From positions 62,001 through 126,000 of the forward strand of contig NZ_BAAAOK010000014.1 in NCBI RefSeq assembly GCF_039530285.1: a stretch of DNA of 64,000 nucleotides, read 5' to 3'. The notes below the pieces were generated by a model. That model made no database searches. It saw nothing but the letters and a program-made list of their open reading frames with translations, and was not told the origin of the DNA. Both the position numbers and the translations under genes were made by a program. Positions 43,733 to 51,718 of this stretch are shown here, piece after piece (position 1 is the first letter of the stretch; each line of letters opens with the position of its first letter). The DNA is from Actinomadura_C alba (GTDB taxonomy: Bacteria; Actinomycetota; Actinomycetes; Streptosporangiales; Streptosporangiaceae).

Positions 43733-44752
43733 TCAGCGCGCCGCGATCAGCTCCGCGATCTGTACGGCGTTGAGCGCCGCGCCCTTGCGGAGGTTGTCGC
43801 TGGAGCAGAACAGCGCGAGCCCGTGCTCGACGGTCTCGTCGGCGCGGATCCGGCCGACGTACGTGGGGTCCTGCCCGGCCGCCTGCAGCGGGGTCGGCAC
43901 GTCGGAGAGTACGACGCCGGGTGCGGTGCCGAGGATCTCGTGCGCGCGGCGCGGGCTGATCGGCCGGGCGAACCGCGCGTTGATCTGCAGGGAGTGGCCG
44001 GTGAAGACGGGGACTCGCACGCAGGTGCCCGAGACCTTGAGCCCGGGTATCCCGAGGATCTTGCGGCTCTCGTTGCGCAGCTTCTGTTCCTCGTCGGTCT
44101 CGTCGCTCCCGTCATCGACGACGGAGCCGGCCAGCGGAAGCACGTTGAACGCGATCGGGCGGCTGTAGACGCTCGGCGCGGGGAACGACACGGCCGCCCC
44201 GCCGAAGGTCAGCGCGCTCGCGTCCTCGACGACCTTGCGCGTCTGCTCGTCGAGCTCGGCGACGCCGGCCAGTCCGCTGCCGGACACCGCCTGATAGGTC
44301 GCGACGACCAGGCTCACCAGCCCGGCCTCGTCGTGCAGCGGCCGCAGCACCGGCATGGCCGCCATCGTCGTGCAGTTCGGGTTGGCGATGATCCCCTTGG
44401 GTCGCCGGTCCGCCGCCTCAGGGTTGACCTCCGAGACCACCAGCGGCACGTCCGGGTCCATCCGCCAGGCCGACGAGTTGTCGATGACCACCGCGCCCGC
44501 GGCGGCGACGCGCGGAGCCAGCTCCTTGGCGGTGCCCTTCCCGGCGGAGAAGAGCGCGATGTCCAGCCCGGAGTAGTCGGCGGTGGCCGCGTCTTCGACG
44601 GTCACCTCGGTACCCCGCCACGGAAACGTCCGGCCTGCCGAGCGGGCCGAGGCGAACAGCCGCAGCTCGTCGGCGGGGAACTCGCGATCGGCGAGGATCT
44701 GCCGCATGACCCCGCCGACCTGTCCGGTCGCTCCGATGATCCCGATTCTCAT
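43733..44752 (-). CDS. asd: Aspartate-semialdehyde dehydrogenase
   Basis: 339 aa, ATG 44752. MRIGIIGATGQVGGVMRQIL has the NADP-binding GxxGxxG, FSAGKGTAKELAP follows, and IIANPNCTTM carries catalytic Cys127. SGTCVRVPVFTGHSLQINAR gives the substrate and catalytic His region. It reduces aspartyl phosphate to aspartate semialdehyde for lysine/DAP, threonine and methionine synthesis. In most actinomycetes the aspartokinase gene (lysC) lies immediately upstream of asd; here a cyclase-like gene on the same strand is upstream instead, so asd is detached. Confidence 0.96.
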   Translation of the reverse strand: MRIGIIGATGQVGGVMRQILADREFPADELRLFASARSAGRTFPWRGTEVTVEDAATADYSGLDIALFSAGKGTAKELAPRVAAAGAVVIDNSSAWRMDPDVPLVVSEVNPEAADRRPKGIIANPNCTTMAAMPVLRPLHDEAGLVSLVVATYQAVSGSGLAGVAELDEQTRKVVEDASALTFGGAAVSFPAPSVYSRPIAFNVLPLAGSVVDDGSDETDEEQKLRNESRKILGIPGLKVSGTCVRVPVFTGHSLQINARFARPISPRRAHEILGTAPGVVLSDVPTPLQAAGQDPTYVGRIRADETVEHGLALFCSSDNLRKGAALNAVQIAELIAAR

Positions 44753-44820
44753 AGGTCGAGGTTACCCATCGCTCCCGTCGCCACGCCGCCCCATTTCCGG
44801 CCGCGCGCGGCGGTGAGAGC

Positions 44821-44892
44821 GCGGCCGGGTGCCGGGTCGAGAGGGAGGCCGGGTGCCGGATCGGGTGCGAGGCCGGGTGCCGGGTCGAGTGC
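44821..44892. repeat. Three 24-bp tandem repeats upstream of asd
   Basis: Units 44821-44844, 44845-44868 and 44869-44892 share GGCCGGGTGCCGG(G/A)TCG. They lie between the cyclase-like gene end (44922) and the asd start (44752), and are not in a coding frame I can support. Confidence 0.7.
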
Positions 44893-44921
44893 GGTGGCCG
44901 GTACCGCGTTCATCGCGCCGG

Positions 44922-45908
44922 TCACTGTGCCGCCCGCCGGGGCTCGGGCGCCACCCACGGATCCCGGCCGTCGCGCGAGTCCCGGCCGCGCGCTTCGCGT
45001 ACGTCCCGTACGTCCCGTACATCTCGTACAGCCGGGACGTCGTCCGCGCCGTGCCCGGCCCCGGGGGCGGTCCCGTTGGCGGCGGCGGTGGTGTGGGCGG
45101 TCGCGTGGGCGGCGTGAGCGGATCGCATCTGGTGCAGAAGGCTCGGTGCGCGACCGGCCGGGCCGGGCGGAATGTGCATGTAGCCACGGGTGACGAATCC
45201 GTCCTCCGCCACCTCGATGGGGCGGTAGTCCGCCGGGTCGACCAGGCCGGAGGTGTGCCGGATCACGTCGTCGTAGAGGTGTTCGGAGGTCACCAGCCCG
45301 ACCTCGGCGGCCGTCTCGCGGAACTCGGCCTTGAACGCCGGGGCGTCGAGCAGGGTGAAGAGCCGGGTCAGCGAGTGCCCGACGACGCCGTGCCCGTCGA
45401 AGAGGACGCTTCCGGCGTGCAGGGCGACGCGGAGCCTGATCTGCGCGGCATCGCTGGACATCTTGTTGTGGAAGCGCAGTTCGGCCCGTACCAGGTCGAT
45501 GAGCGGGTCGAGGAACAACATGGCGGGCACCACGGACGGCACCACCACGAGCACGCCGTCGCCGCGGTCCTGCCGGAACCATTCCTGCCAGCCCACTCCG
45601 GCCTGGTCGAAGGCGTTCCGGATCGCCCCGTACATCGCCTTCCGCACGTACCGCTGCACTTCGTCGTCGCGGCGCCGGTCCGTGAAGGACACGATGTCGA
45701 CCGCGAAGAGAGTGCAGTGCACCGCGTGATCGTGGCCGTGGTGCGCCGGTGCGGGCTCGGGCGCCGGCCGGGTGCCCGTGACCGCTCTGCCGGCGCGGGT
45801 GCTGCTCAGCCGGTGGGGTTGATAGGTGACATGTGGGCCTGCCTGCCTCTCGCTCACCGGCACCCCGCGCGGTGCGGGGATCTCGGTCTGCAGCCTGTGG
45901 GCTGTCAT
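44922..45908 (-). CDS. Nucleotidyl-cyclase-homology-domain protein
   Basis: 328 aa from ATG 45908 with GGAGGG 6 bases upstream. Residues 1-60 are Pro/His-rich and variable. Residues 62-250 form a class III cyclase-like domain: LFAVDIVSFTDRRRDDEVQ (first metal Asp kept) and FRQDRGDGVLVVVP (second acidic position kept), then RLRVALHAGSVLFDGHGVVG. Transition-state Asn/Arg motifs of active cyclases are not evident, so it may bind nucleotide without cyclising it. The low-complexity C-terminus contains VRDVRDVRDVRE from a CGTACGTCC-type DNA repeat at 44996-45033. Confidence 0.78.
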   Translation of the reverse strand: MTAHRLQTEIPAPRGVPVSERQAGPHVTYQPHRLSSTRAGRAVTGTRPAPEPAPAHHGHDHAVHCTLFAVDIVSFTDRRRDDEVQRYVRKAMYGAIRNAFDQAGVGWQEWFRQDRGDGVLVVVPSVVPAMLFLDPLIDLVRAELRFHNKMSSDAAQIRLRVALHAGSVLFDGHGVVGHSLTRLFTLLDAPAFKAEFRETAAEVGLVTSEHLYDDVIRHTSGLVDPADYRPIEVAEDGFVTRGYMHIPPGPAGRAPSLLHQMRSAHAAHATAHTTAAANGTAPGAGHGADDVPAVRDVRDVRDVREARGRDSRDGRDPWVAPEPRRAAQ

Positions 45909-46218
45909 GGCTCACCCTCCCCCAGGACGGTGGCCGCGCCTTTGTGAGGGCGGCCGTGCTTCTACGGTCGGGACCAGATCGGGCCTTTCTGAGGAGTTCC
46001 GATGCGTTAACGGATTGGAAGGGCTAGCCTTAGGCCCATGTCACCTGCCATCCCCGTCATACCAACCACTGGTCTCGTATGGAGGTATTACCTTCATAGC
46101 TATGGGGTAAACCCCATGATGCAGGGGATCCTGACTGTACGTCCTGGCAGACTGAGTCATGTGATACAGCTCGTGCGAGCCATGCAGGTGGTTGGTATGT
46201 TTGAGAGGAGCCAACGGC
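45909..46218. other. AT-rich regulatory region between divergent genes
   Basis: 310 bp separating the cyclase-like gene from the GntR gene. AT content is clearly above the genome average from about 46030. It contains palindromes and a distant inverted repeat (separate entry) but no convincing gene. Confidence 0.5.
46059..46198 (+). promoter_or_regulatory. Candidate operator cluster upstream of the GntR gene
   Basis: ATACCAACCAC (46059-46069) is the exact complement of GTGGTTGGTAT (46188-46198), the latter ending 20 bp before the start codon. Between them lie GGTATTACC (46084-46092) and ATGGGGT-AA-ACCCCAT (46102-46117). Autoregulation by the HutC-type protein through looping or paired sites is plausible. 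Confidence 0.5.
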
Positions 46219-47022
46219 ATGCCTGATCCGAAGTACCGCCAGATCGCCGCTGATCTGCACCGCAGGATCAAGTCGGAAGAGTGGCCCGCCGGCACCCAAC
46301 TGCCCCCCGAGCCCAGGCTCGAAGAGGAGTACAAGGCATCACGCAACACGATCCGCGACGCCGTGAAGTGGCTGACCGCCCGCGGCCTGGTGTCCACGCA
46401 GCCCGGACGCGGCACATTCGTCAACGAGCAGATCAAGCCCTTCATCACCACACTGTCCGCTGATCAGGAGACCGGGCTCGGTGGCGGCGAGGGTGTGGCG
46501 TTCACCCGCGAGGCGACGCTGCAGCTCATGGCCCCGGTGACCACCGTCCCGCGGGTCGAGATCCAGCAGGCCGACGACGAGAAGGCACAGGAACTCGGCG
46601 TCGAGGTCGGCACCTCTCTGGTGAGCCGGCACCAGCAGCGCTTCATCGACGACCGGCCGTACTCCCTGCAGACGTCGTTCTATCCGATGAGCCTGGTGGA
46701 GCGGGGCGGCCTGCAGCTCATCCAGGCGATCTCGATCGAGCCGGGCACGGTCGCCTATCTGAGAGAGACCCTCGGCATCAAGCAGGTCGGCTACCGCGAC
46801 ATGATCCGCGTGCGGCCCCCGAACGACACGGAGACCAACTTCTTCATGCTGCCCGACGACGGCAGCGTCGCGGTCTTGGAGACCCGCCGGACGGCGTACG
46901 ACTCGGACGGTAAGCCGTTCCGGCTCACGGTGAGCGTGTTCCCCGCCGACCGCAACAGGTTCACGATCAACGTGGGCGAGGTACCGGACGAGGTCGTCAA
47001 TCCCACGCAGGGGACCGGATAG
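46219..47022 (+). CDS. GntR-family (HutC/UTRA) transcriptional regulator
   Basis: 267 aa from ATG 46219, with GAGAGGAG 8 bases upstream. The winged helix covers residues 1-75: PKYRQIAADLHRRIKSEEWP, EEEYKASRNTIRDAVKWLTA, TQPGRGTFVNE. The UTRA ligand-binding domain covers 100-260 with VSRHQQRFIDDRPYSLQTSF and VLETRRTAYDSDGKPFRLTV. Such regulators with a 160-residue UTRA domain are frequent on actinomycete integrative elements as well as in sugar regulons. The next gene, an MFS transporter, begins 148 bp downstream on the same strand and may be a target. Confidence 0.92.
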   Translation: MPDPKYRQIAADLHRRIKSEEWPAGTQLPPEPRLEEEYKASRNTIRDAVKWLTARGLVSTQPGRGTFVNEQIKPFITTLSADQETGLGGGEGVAFTREATLQLMAPVTTVPRVEIQQADDEKAQELGVEVGTSLVSRHQQRFIDDRPYSLQTSFYPMSLVERGGLQLIQAISIEPGTVAYLRETLGIKQVGYRDMIRVRPPNDTETNFFMLPDDGSVAVLETRRTAYDSDGKPFRLTVSVFPADRNRFTINVGEVPDEVVNPTQGTG

Positions 47023-47170
47023 GCCGCCGCGGGCGGCCGCCCCGAGCAACGGAGCACCGGGGTGGAACCGCATCCCCTGAGTTCACCGACCACGACCGAC
47101 ATCACCATCCCGGCGCCCCATCGCAGATTCCGTCTCGCGGCGCCGGAGACCGTACCCCATCCACGGAGCC

Positions 47171-48502
47171 ATGCAGACGACACTCGATCCTGCTCATGCC
47201 GCAGTGGGCGACACCGACGTCACCCGCAAGGCGGCAGAGCACCGCCCTGCCAGATCGTCCTCCTGGCGGGCCCTTCGCCATTCCGACTTCCGCCGGTACT
47301 TCATCGGCACCGTCTTCTCGAACTTCGGCACCTGGCTGCAGAACACCGCCCAGATGCTCCTGGCCTACAAGCTCACCGGTTCGGTCATGGCCGTCGGCAT
47401 CGTCACCTGCGCACAGTTCTCCAGCGTGCTGGTGCTCGGACCGTGGGCGGGCATGCTCGCCGACCGCGCCAAGGACCGCAGGCGGCTCCTGATCTGGACC
47501 CAGTCCGGTTCGGCGCTCGTCGCCCTCGGGCTCGCGATCTTCCACGCCGCCGGATGGCTCGACCAGCGGATGCTGATCGTCGGCGCGCTGTTGATCGGCC
47601 TCTCGTACACGTTCAGCCTGCCGATGTTCAACGCCATCATCCCCACGCTCGTACCGGAGGAGGACACCAAGGCCGCCATGGCCATGAACACGGTGTCCTA
47701 CAACCTCGGCCGTGCCGTGGCCCCGGTGATCGGCGTTGCCGTCGTGGTGTTCATCGGCTTCACCTGGGCGTTCGTGCTGAACGCGGTGTCGTTCGTCATT
47801 CTGGCGATGGTGTTGTGGATGGTTCGGCCCGGCGTGGTCGAGCGTCCGCAGCGGCCCTCGCGCCTGATGGACGGGTTCCGGCTGGCGCTGCGCGACCGTA
47901 AGATCCTCCTGCTGCTGGTCATGGTGTCCTTCGCCACCGTGGCCACCGACCCGCCCAACGTGCTCGGCCCCGCGCTCGCCGCCGAGGAATTCGGTCACGC
48001 TCCCGGCTGGGCCGGCTGTTTCATCGCCGCGCTCGGACTCGGAAACGTGCTGGGGGCATTCGTACCGACGAGGAACATCTCGCTCGAGAGCGCGGGGTGG
48101 TACGTCGGCGGGCTGGGCATCGCGATGGTGGTCTTCTCGTCGGCACCGTGGCTGTGGCTGAGCATCGCCGCAGGAGTGGGGGGCGGCGTCGCCGCGCTGC
48201 TCGCCGGCGCCGCGACACAGACCATGCTGCTCCAGCGAGCCGGGCCCTTCCACGCGGGCCAGGTGATGGCCGTATGGGCGATCGCCTTCGCGGGGAGCAG
48301 ACCCATCGCGTCCGTGCTCGACGCCCTGCTCGCGAGCGCCACCAGCATCAGGTTCGCCGGGGTCGCCTTCGCGTTCCCCGCTCTGCTAATCGGCGTCGCC
48401 GCCGTCTGCATGCGGCTGCTGCCGGCCTTGACCATTCCCGTTCGGCGGATTCTCACCGGACCACAGGAGGCGATAGCAACATCTAACCCCAGAGTTACAT
48501 AG
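47171..48502 (+). CDS. MFS transporter, EntS-like exporter
   Basis: 443 aa from ATG 47171, ACGGAG upstream. About 12 transmembrane segments with an N-terminal WRALRHSDFRRYFIGTVFSN, loop motif LADRAKDRRRLLIW, and FNAIIPTLVPEEDTKAAMAM after segment 5, as in the EntS/MefA-like exporter group. It ends with a short Arg-rich tail. Substrate unknown, probably a small secondary metabolite, siderophore or macrolide. Nothing recognisable lies in 48503-48680 apart from possible weak promoter elements. Confidence 0.9.
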   Translation: MQTTLDPAHAAVGDTDVTRKAAEHRPARSSSWRALRHSDFRRYFIGTVFSNFGTWLQNTAQMLLAYKLTGSVMAVGIVTCAQFSSVLVLGPWAGMLADRAKDRRRLLIWTQSGSALVALGLAIFHAAGWLDQRMLIVGALLIGLSYTFSLPMFNAIIPTLVPEEDTKAAMAMNTVSYNLGRAVAPVIGVAVVVFIGFTWAFVLNAVSFVILAMVLWMVRPGVVERPQRPSRLMDGFRLALRDRKILLLLVMVSFATVATDPPNVLGPALAAEEFGHAPGWAGCFIAALGLGNVLGAFVPTRNISLESAGWYVGGLGIAMVVFSSAPWLWLSIAAGVGGGVAALLAGAATQTMLLQRAGPFHAGQVMAVWAIAFAGSRPIASVLDALLASATSIRFAGVAFAFPALLIGVAAVCMRLLPALTIPVRRILTGPQEAIATSNPRVT

Positions 48503-48680
48503 AGGTGTAAAACCCGGCGCTGTTTCAGGCATTCGCCCAGCTCTGTACGGACGAGGCTGATCAGCTCTGTTGGTGTGCGCCCGTAATCCGCTGTCCGAAA
48601 GTCAGCCCGTTCGGTGTCGACAAAACGGATGATCAACGTCGTTCGTGCATAATCGCACCAAGCGCAGAAGGGACAGCGTA

Positions 48681-49112
48681 GTGAACGAAAGCAACATCCC
48701 AATGCCGCATCCGGACCCGTGGGTGGATCTGCTTCGGGACTACATCACATGCTCTGTGCAGTCCCTCGTGGAGCACGATCTCCACGTGGAGCGCAGCTGG
48801 CTCGACCCGATGGGTCCGCGAGACGCGACGATCCTGTACACGCCGGCGAGCGGATCGCCGCACGAACTCCACGCCCTGGTCTGGGACGAGGAGACCGGCT
48901 GGCGGACCGGCGGATACGCGTCCGGCGAGCAGGGCGTGCGCACGCGGCTTCACGACACCGACTACCTCGGCGGCGGTGTCCTCACGGACCCGCGCGAACT
49001 CGCCGTCCGGTTGATGGGCGAGACCCGGGCACCACGCACCGCGCACCGCTCGCACACGGCACTGCGGGACGGCCTCGACGACGCGCTTCGCGACCTGGGT
49101 CAGGCACGCTGA
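48681..49112 (+). CDS. DUF6292-like protein
   Basis: 143 aa from GTG 48681 (AAGGGA 7 bases upstream). One compact domain: PWVDLLRDYITCSVQSLVEH, WLDPMGPRDATILYTPASGS, ALVWDEETGWRTGGYASGEQ and LTDPRELAVRLMG. The pattern matches actinobacterial DUF6292 proteins as I remember them; they are short, cytoplasmic and of unknown role, and often sit near XRE/GntR genes. A GC-rich stem at about 49145-49168 follows. Confidence 0.78.
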   Translation: MNESNIPMPHPDPWVDLLRDYITCSVQSLVEHDLHVERSWLDPMGPRDATILYTPASGSPHELHALVWDEETGWRTGGYASGEQGVRTRLHDTDYLGGGVLTDPRELAVRLMGETRAPRTAHRSHTALRDGLDDALRDLGQAR

Positions 49113-49183
49113 CGCGTCTGCGACACGCCTCGACGAAGAGGTGACCGGCCCGGGCCTCCGGCCCGGCTGACCGCATCGACTGA

Positions 49184-49227
49184 CGATCAAGGATCGGGGC
49201 ACTCCTGGTTGCTTCGATCCTTGATCG
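49184..49227. terminator. Hairpin, copy 2 of the repeated palindrome
   Basis: Perfect 13-bp arms CGATCAAGGATCG (49184-49196) and complement (49215-49227) between convergent genes ending at 49112 and 49249. The stem equals that at 11544-11587. Confidence 0.7.
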
Positions 49228-49248
49228 ATTGGCGGTCGCCCGTGCCCG

Positions 49249-49452
49249 TCACATGCCGGCTCGCCACAGGGCCATGATGAGCCCCGCGACCACGAGCCCG
49301 GCGATGGCCAGTGGGGCCTGGCCGATGAAGAACAGCAGCGCGCAGCCGATCGGCACGGTCAGGGCCACCAACAGCCGGGTGCGACGACTTGAGGCCACCT
49401 CGGACTCGTCGAACTCGCGCTCCCACTGGCCGAAGTCGTCCTGCGAGCCCAT
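49249..49452 (-). CDS. Small two-helix membrane protein
   Basis: 67 aa from ATG 49452, AGAGGGA 6 bases upstream. An acidic cytoplasmic head (MGSQDDFGQWEREFDESEVA) is followed by two hydrophobic segments: LLVALTVPIGCALLFFIG and LAIAGLVVAGLIMALW. Unknown function; similar small proteins are common near DLW-39 genes in actinomycetes only by impression. Divergent from the DLW-39 gene. Confidence 0.7.
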   Translation of the reverse strand: MGSQDDFGQWEREFDESEVASSRRTRLLVALTVPIGCALLFFIGQAPLAIAGLVVAGLIMALWRAGM

Positions 49453-49694
49453 CTGGAATCCCTCTGGAAGTCCTGCCCCTCATAATGCGTCGCGGCACGC
49501 CGACGTGCCGAAACGGCTGAGATCGAGGCCGTCTCTTTCCTCCCGCGTTGCCCAGTACGGCAAGCCGCCTCCAAACGGGGTAAGAGGTGCGGGGTCGCGT
49601 GTGGCGATTGCTAGGCTGCGAGGAGCCTGGGGGAGGCAAGTACCACGTAAGTTCTCAGGTACTGACTTCATAGTCGAAGTGAAGGGTTCCAATC

Positions 49695-49814
49695 GTGAAG
49701 AAGCTGCTTGTTCTCGTCGTCGTTGCCGTCGGCGGCTTCGCTGTATGGCGCCGACTGCAGCAGGACCGTGCTGAGCTGGACCTCTGGACCGAGGCCACAT
49801 CCTCCGACAACTGA
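49695..49814 (+). CDS. DLW-39 family micropeptide
   Basis: 39 aa from GTG 49695 (GAAGGG 8 bases upstream). The product VKKLLVLVVVAVGGFAVWRR then LQQDRAELDLWTEATSSDN has exactly the length and the DLWTEAT motif that name the family. A single N-terminal membrane helix is followed by a short charged tail. The family is found across actinobacteria, typically near tRNA-Ile/Ala and gyrA; here tRNA-Ala lies 0.8 kb downstream. Function unknown. Confidence 0.9.
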   Translation: MKKLLVLVVVAVGGFAVWRRLQQDRAELDLWTEATSSDN

Positions 49815-49887
49815 CATCCCGTACAGCACGGGGGAGCAGGAACGGGTTGCGGGGGTCTCGGCACCGGCTAGGAGCGGGGGGTCCGGC

Positions 49888-50616
49888 GTGAACGAAACAG
49901 CGCGGATCACACTCGCCTGCCTTGATCTCGCGGGGACCACCGTGGACGGCGGCAAACTGGTCGAGATGGCATTCGTCGAGGCGCTCGGCACACTCGGCAT
50001 CGTCGCCGGCACCACCGCGTACGACCGGGCGATGGCCGGCGCACGGCGATCACGCGGCCAACCGAAGATCGAGATCTTTCGCAAACTGTTCCCCGAGGAC
50101 GAGGCCCGCGCCCAAGCGGTCAACCTGTCATTCGAACGGTCCTACGACTCGCTGATCGATCGCATGGGCCTCGCCCCCGTTCCCGGTGCCGAGGGCGCCA
50201 TCGACAAACTCGTCGGTGCTGGGGTGCGAGTGTGCCTGCTGACCGGCTTCAGCCGGGCCACCCTCGGCCGGGTGCTCGACACGCTCGGCTGGTGGCACCG
50301 CGTCGACCTGGCCCTGTGCCCGGCCGACGTGGGCCGGGGCCGCCCCGCGCCCGACCTGGTGCTGTCCGCCGCACTGCGCCTGCAGGTCGACGACGTACGG
50401 CACATCGCCGTCTGCGGGGACACCGAGAGCGACATGCTCTGCGGACGGCGCGCGGGGGCATCCATCGTGGCCGGCGTGCTCAGCGGCGCCCACGACCGGG
50501 AGCAGCTGCTGAACGCCGGAGCGACCCATGTCATCGACAGCATCGCCGACCTGCCCGCGATCGTGCTCGGCGAGGGCCGCCGGCAACCGGACGTGGTAGC
50601 CGCGGAGCACCGGTAG
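49888..50616 (+). CDS. Phosphonatase-like HAD hydrolase
   Basis: 242 aa from GTG 49888. HAD motif I is LACLDLAGTTVDGG, where the nucleophile Asp is in DLAGT as in phosphonoacetaldehyde-hydrolase-like proteins. VCLLTGFSRATLGR is motif II and HIAVCGDTESDMLCGRRAGA is motif IV. The cap domain carries PKIEIFRKLFPEDEARAQAV. It may cleave a phosphonate or phosphate ester; no phosphonate genes are adjacent. It ends 20 bp before tRNA-Ala. Confidence 0.9.
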   Translation: MNETARITLACLDLAGTTVDGGKLVEMAFVEALGTLGIVAGTTAYDRAMAGARRSRGQPKIEIFRKLFPEDEARAQAVNLSFERSYDSLIDRMGLAPVPGAEGAIDKLVGAGVRVCLLTGFSRATLGRVLDTLGWWHRVDLALCPADVGRGRPAPDLVLSAALRLQVDDVRHIAVCGDTESDMLCGRRAGASIVAGVLSGAHDREQLLNAGATHVIDSIADLPAIVLGEGRRQPDVVAAEHR

Positions 50617-50635
50617 GCTTGTCTCGCCGATTCGA

Positions 50636-50711
50636 GGGGCCTTAGCTCAGTTGGCAGAGCACCGGCTTTGCAAGCCGGGTGTCAGGGGTTCGAATCCCCT
50701 AGGCTCCACCA
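50636..50711 (+). tRNA. tRNA-Ala(TGC)
   Basis: 76 nt including an encoded CCA. Acceptor stem GGGGCCT pairs with AGGCTCC (one G-U), D arm with TAGCTCAGTTGGCAGAGCA, anticodon stem CCGGC/GCCGG with loop TTTGCAA (anticodon TGC), and T arm AGGGG TTCGAAT CCCCT. Its 3' part is the attachment site of the island that follows. Confidence 0.97.
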
Positions 50712-50750
50712 GCCGAAACGCCCTCATCCCGATCATGGATGAGGGCGTTC
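50667..50750 (+). other. att copy 1 (left end) at the tRNA-Ala gene
   Basis: The 84 bases from the anticodon loop through the tRNA 3' end and the following hairpin are repeated at 52447-52530 with a single mismatch. This is the pattern produced by integrase-mediated insertion into a tRNA gene. Confidence 0.85.
50717..50749 (+). terminator. Hairpin terminator after tRNA-Ala
   Basis: AACGCCCTCATCC (50717-50729) pairs perfectly with 50737-50749. An identical hairpin accompanies att copy 2. Confidence 0.8.
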
Positions 50751-50773
50751 GTGCCATTAACGTGCCATTAGGC
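50751..50773. promoter_or_regulatory. Integrase-arm-like direct repeats, set 1
   Basis: GTGCCATTA occurs twice, 11 bp apart, at 50751 and 50762, just inside the left element end and overlapping the integrase stop codon. Paired copies recur near the other att sites. Confidence 0.6.
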
Positions 50774-51127
50774 CACCGGGACCAGCACGCCAGACGCGCC
50801 GTCGTCATCCTCGTCCTGGTCGTCCTCGTCCGGCCCGACAGCCGCCGCGATCCGATCGTTCAGCGAGTCCGCGATGGCCTTGCCCGCCTCAGAGGTGCCG
50901 TGCTGGTAGATCATTGCCGCGCGTACGGAGTCGTGGCCCATGCGGTCCATCAGATCCCGCAGACTTGCCCCGCTCTGCGCGGCGATCGTGTTGCCGGTGT
51001 GGCGAAGGTCGTGGAAGTGCAGGCCTGGTACACCGATTGCCGCCACCACCTCGGCCCACCGCGATGCGCGCCGGAAGTTGCCCCGCCGGAGGACCCCACC
51101 ATTCGCGCCCGTGAAGACCAGGGCCGC
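50768..51127 (-). pseudogene. Tyrosine-recombinase integrase, C-terminal remnant
   Basis: About 119 residues remain in one frame: ALVFTGANGGVLRRGNFRRA, then VPGLHFHDLRHTGNTIAAQS (His-x-x-Arg of the active site), LMDRMGHDSVRAAMIYQHGT (Gly-His and the catalytic Tyr) and an acidic tail. The first catalytic Arg and the DNA-binding N-terminus are missing. Upstream of about 51127 the frame runs into repeat A1 and a stop, so it cannot be a functional integrase. Position next to the tRNA att site is standard for such elements. Confidence 0.88.
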
Positions 51128-51147
51128 CGGTCGGATTCGACGTACCG

Positions 51148-51315
51148 ATCAAGAGCGGCGGCGCGTCGCGCCGCCGCCCCGGCCGCCCGGCACCGCCGCT
51201 ACGGGCGTGCGGCGTGGGCGCCGGTCCCTACGCGCCGGACCGGACGGCCGCCCACCGCGCAACCGCGCCGACCGCGCCCACTCTCACCGCAGTCACCGGG
51301 TCCGCGCCGCCGCCA
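51148..51315. repeat. Repeat A, copy 1
   Basis: Begins GATCAAGAGCGGCGGCGCG and ends GTCCGCGCCGCCGC; the ends are 11-bp inverted repeats and the first end is itself a palindrome around a T. Closely matches 56020-56190 and, in shortened form, 59609-59687. This copy directly abuts the integrase remnant. Confidence 0.75.
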
Positions 51316-51422
51316 TCGTTCATCGGCCGCAGGGCCGCCGGCCAACTCGCACACTCGCCCCTACGGGTGCCTACGGCATTGGACGGCAGCCCCGCTTTGC
51401 ATTGAGTTGCGGTTCTTACATG

Positions 51423-51650
51423 CCTCCGGCGGGGGCTCCGGCTCCGGGATGGCCGATCAAGCCAGCCGCCGCAAGGTCTGTCAGGGGTTGAGGTGGAAGC
51501 CTGGTCTTCCCGCCTACCGCCGTCCCAGGCACAGCCGAGCAGACCAGGGCCAGGGCGCGAAGGTCGTTCGTCCAGTGGGCCGCTCCACCTTCACACCCTG
51601 GCCCTGGCCCGCTCCCCGAAGGGTGGGACGACGGCAGACGGGATGACCAG
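51423..51650. repeat. Repeat B, copy 1, with a large hairpin
   Basis: Starts GCCTCCGGCGGGGGCTCC and runs to about 51650, matching 56656-56880 over most of its length. A stem is formed by 51545-51565 with 51588-51608 (19 of 21 pairs). No gene is found inside or in 51316-51422. Confidence 0.75.
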
Positions 51651-51718
51651 GCCGGCAGAGAGCGTGCGTCCGCGAGGGTGGGTGTTCTTGCGCGGAATCG
51701 ACAGCCATAATGGCGAGC

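Noticed and set aside
41571..44168. An 865-residue plus-strand open frame
   Set aside because: It is the shadow of the GH3 and asd genes on the minus strand; composition is Gly/Arg/Val-rich without motifs, as usual for antisense frames in this GC range.
46100..46120. ATGGGGTAAACCCCAT as a transposon end
   Set aside because: No partner copy, target duplication or transposase is nearby. Operator function for the adjacent GntR gene is more economical.
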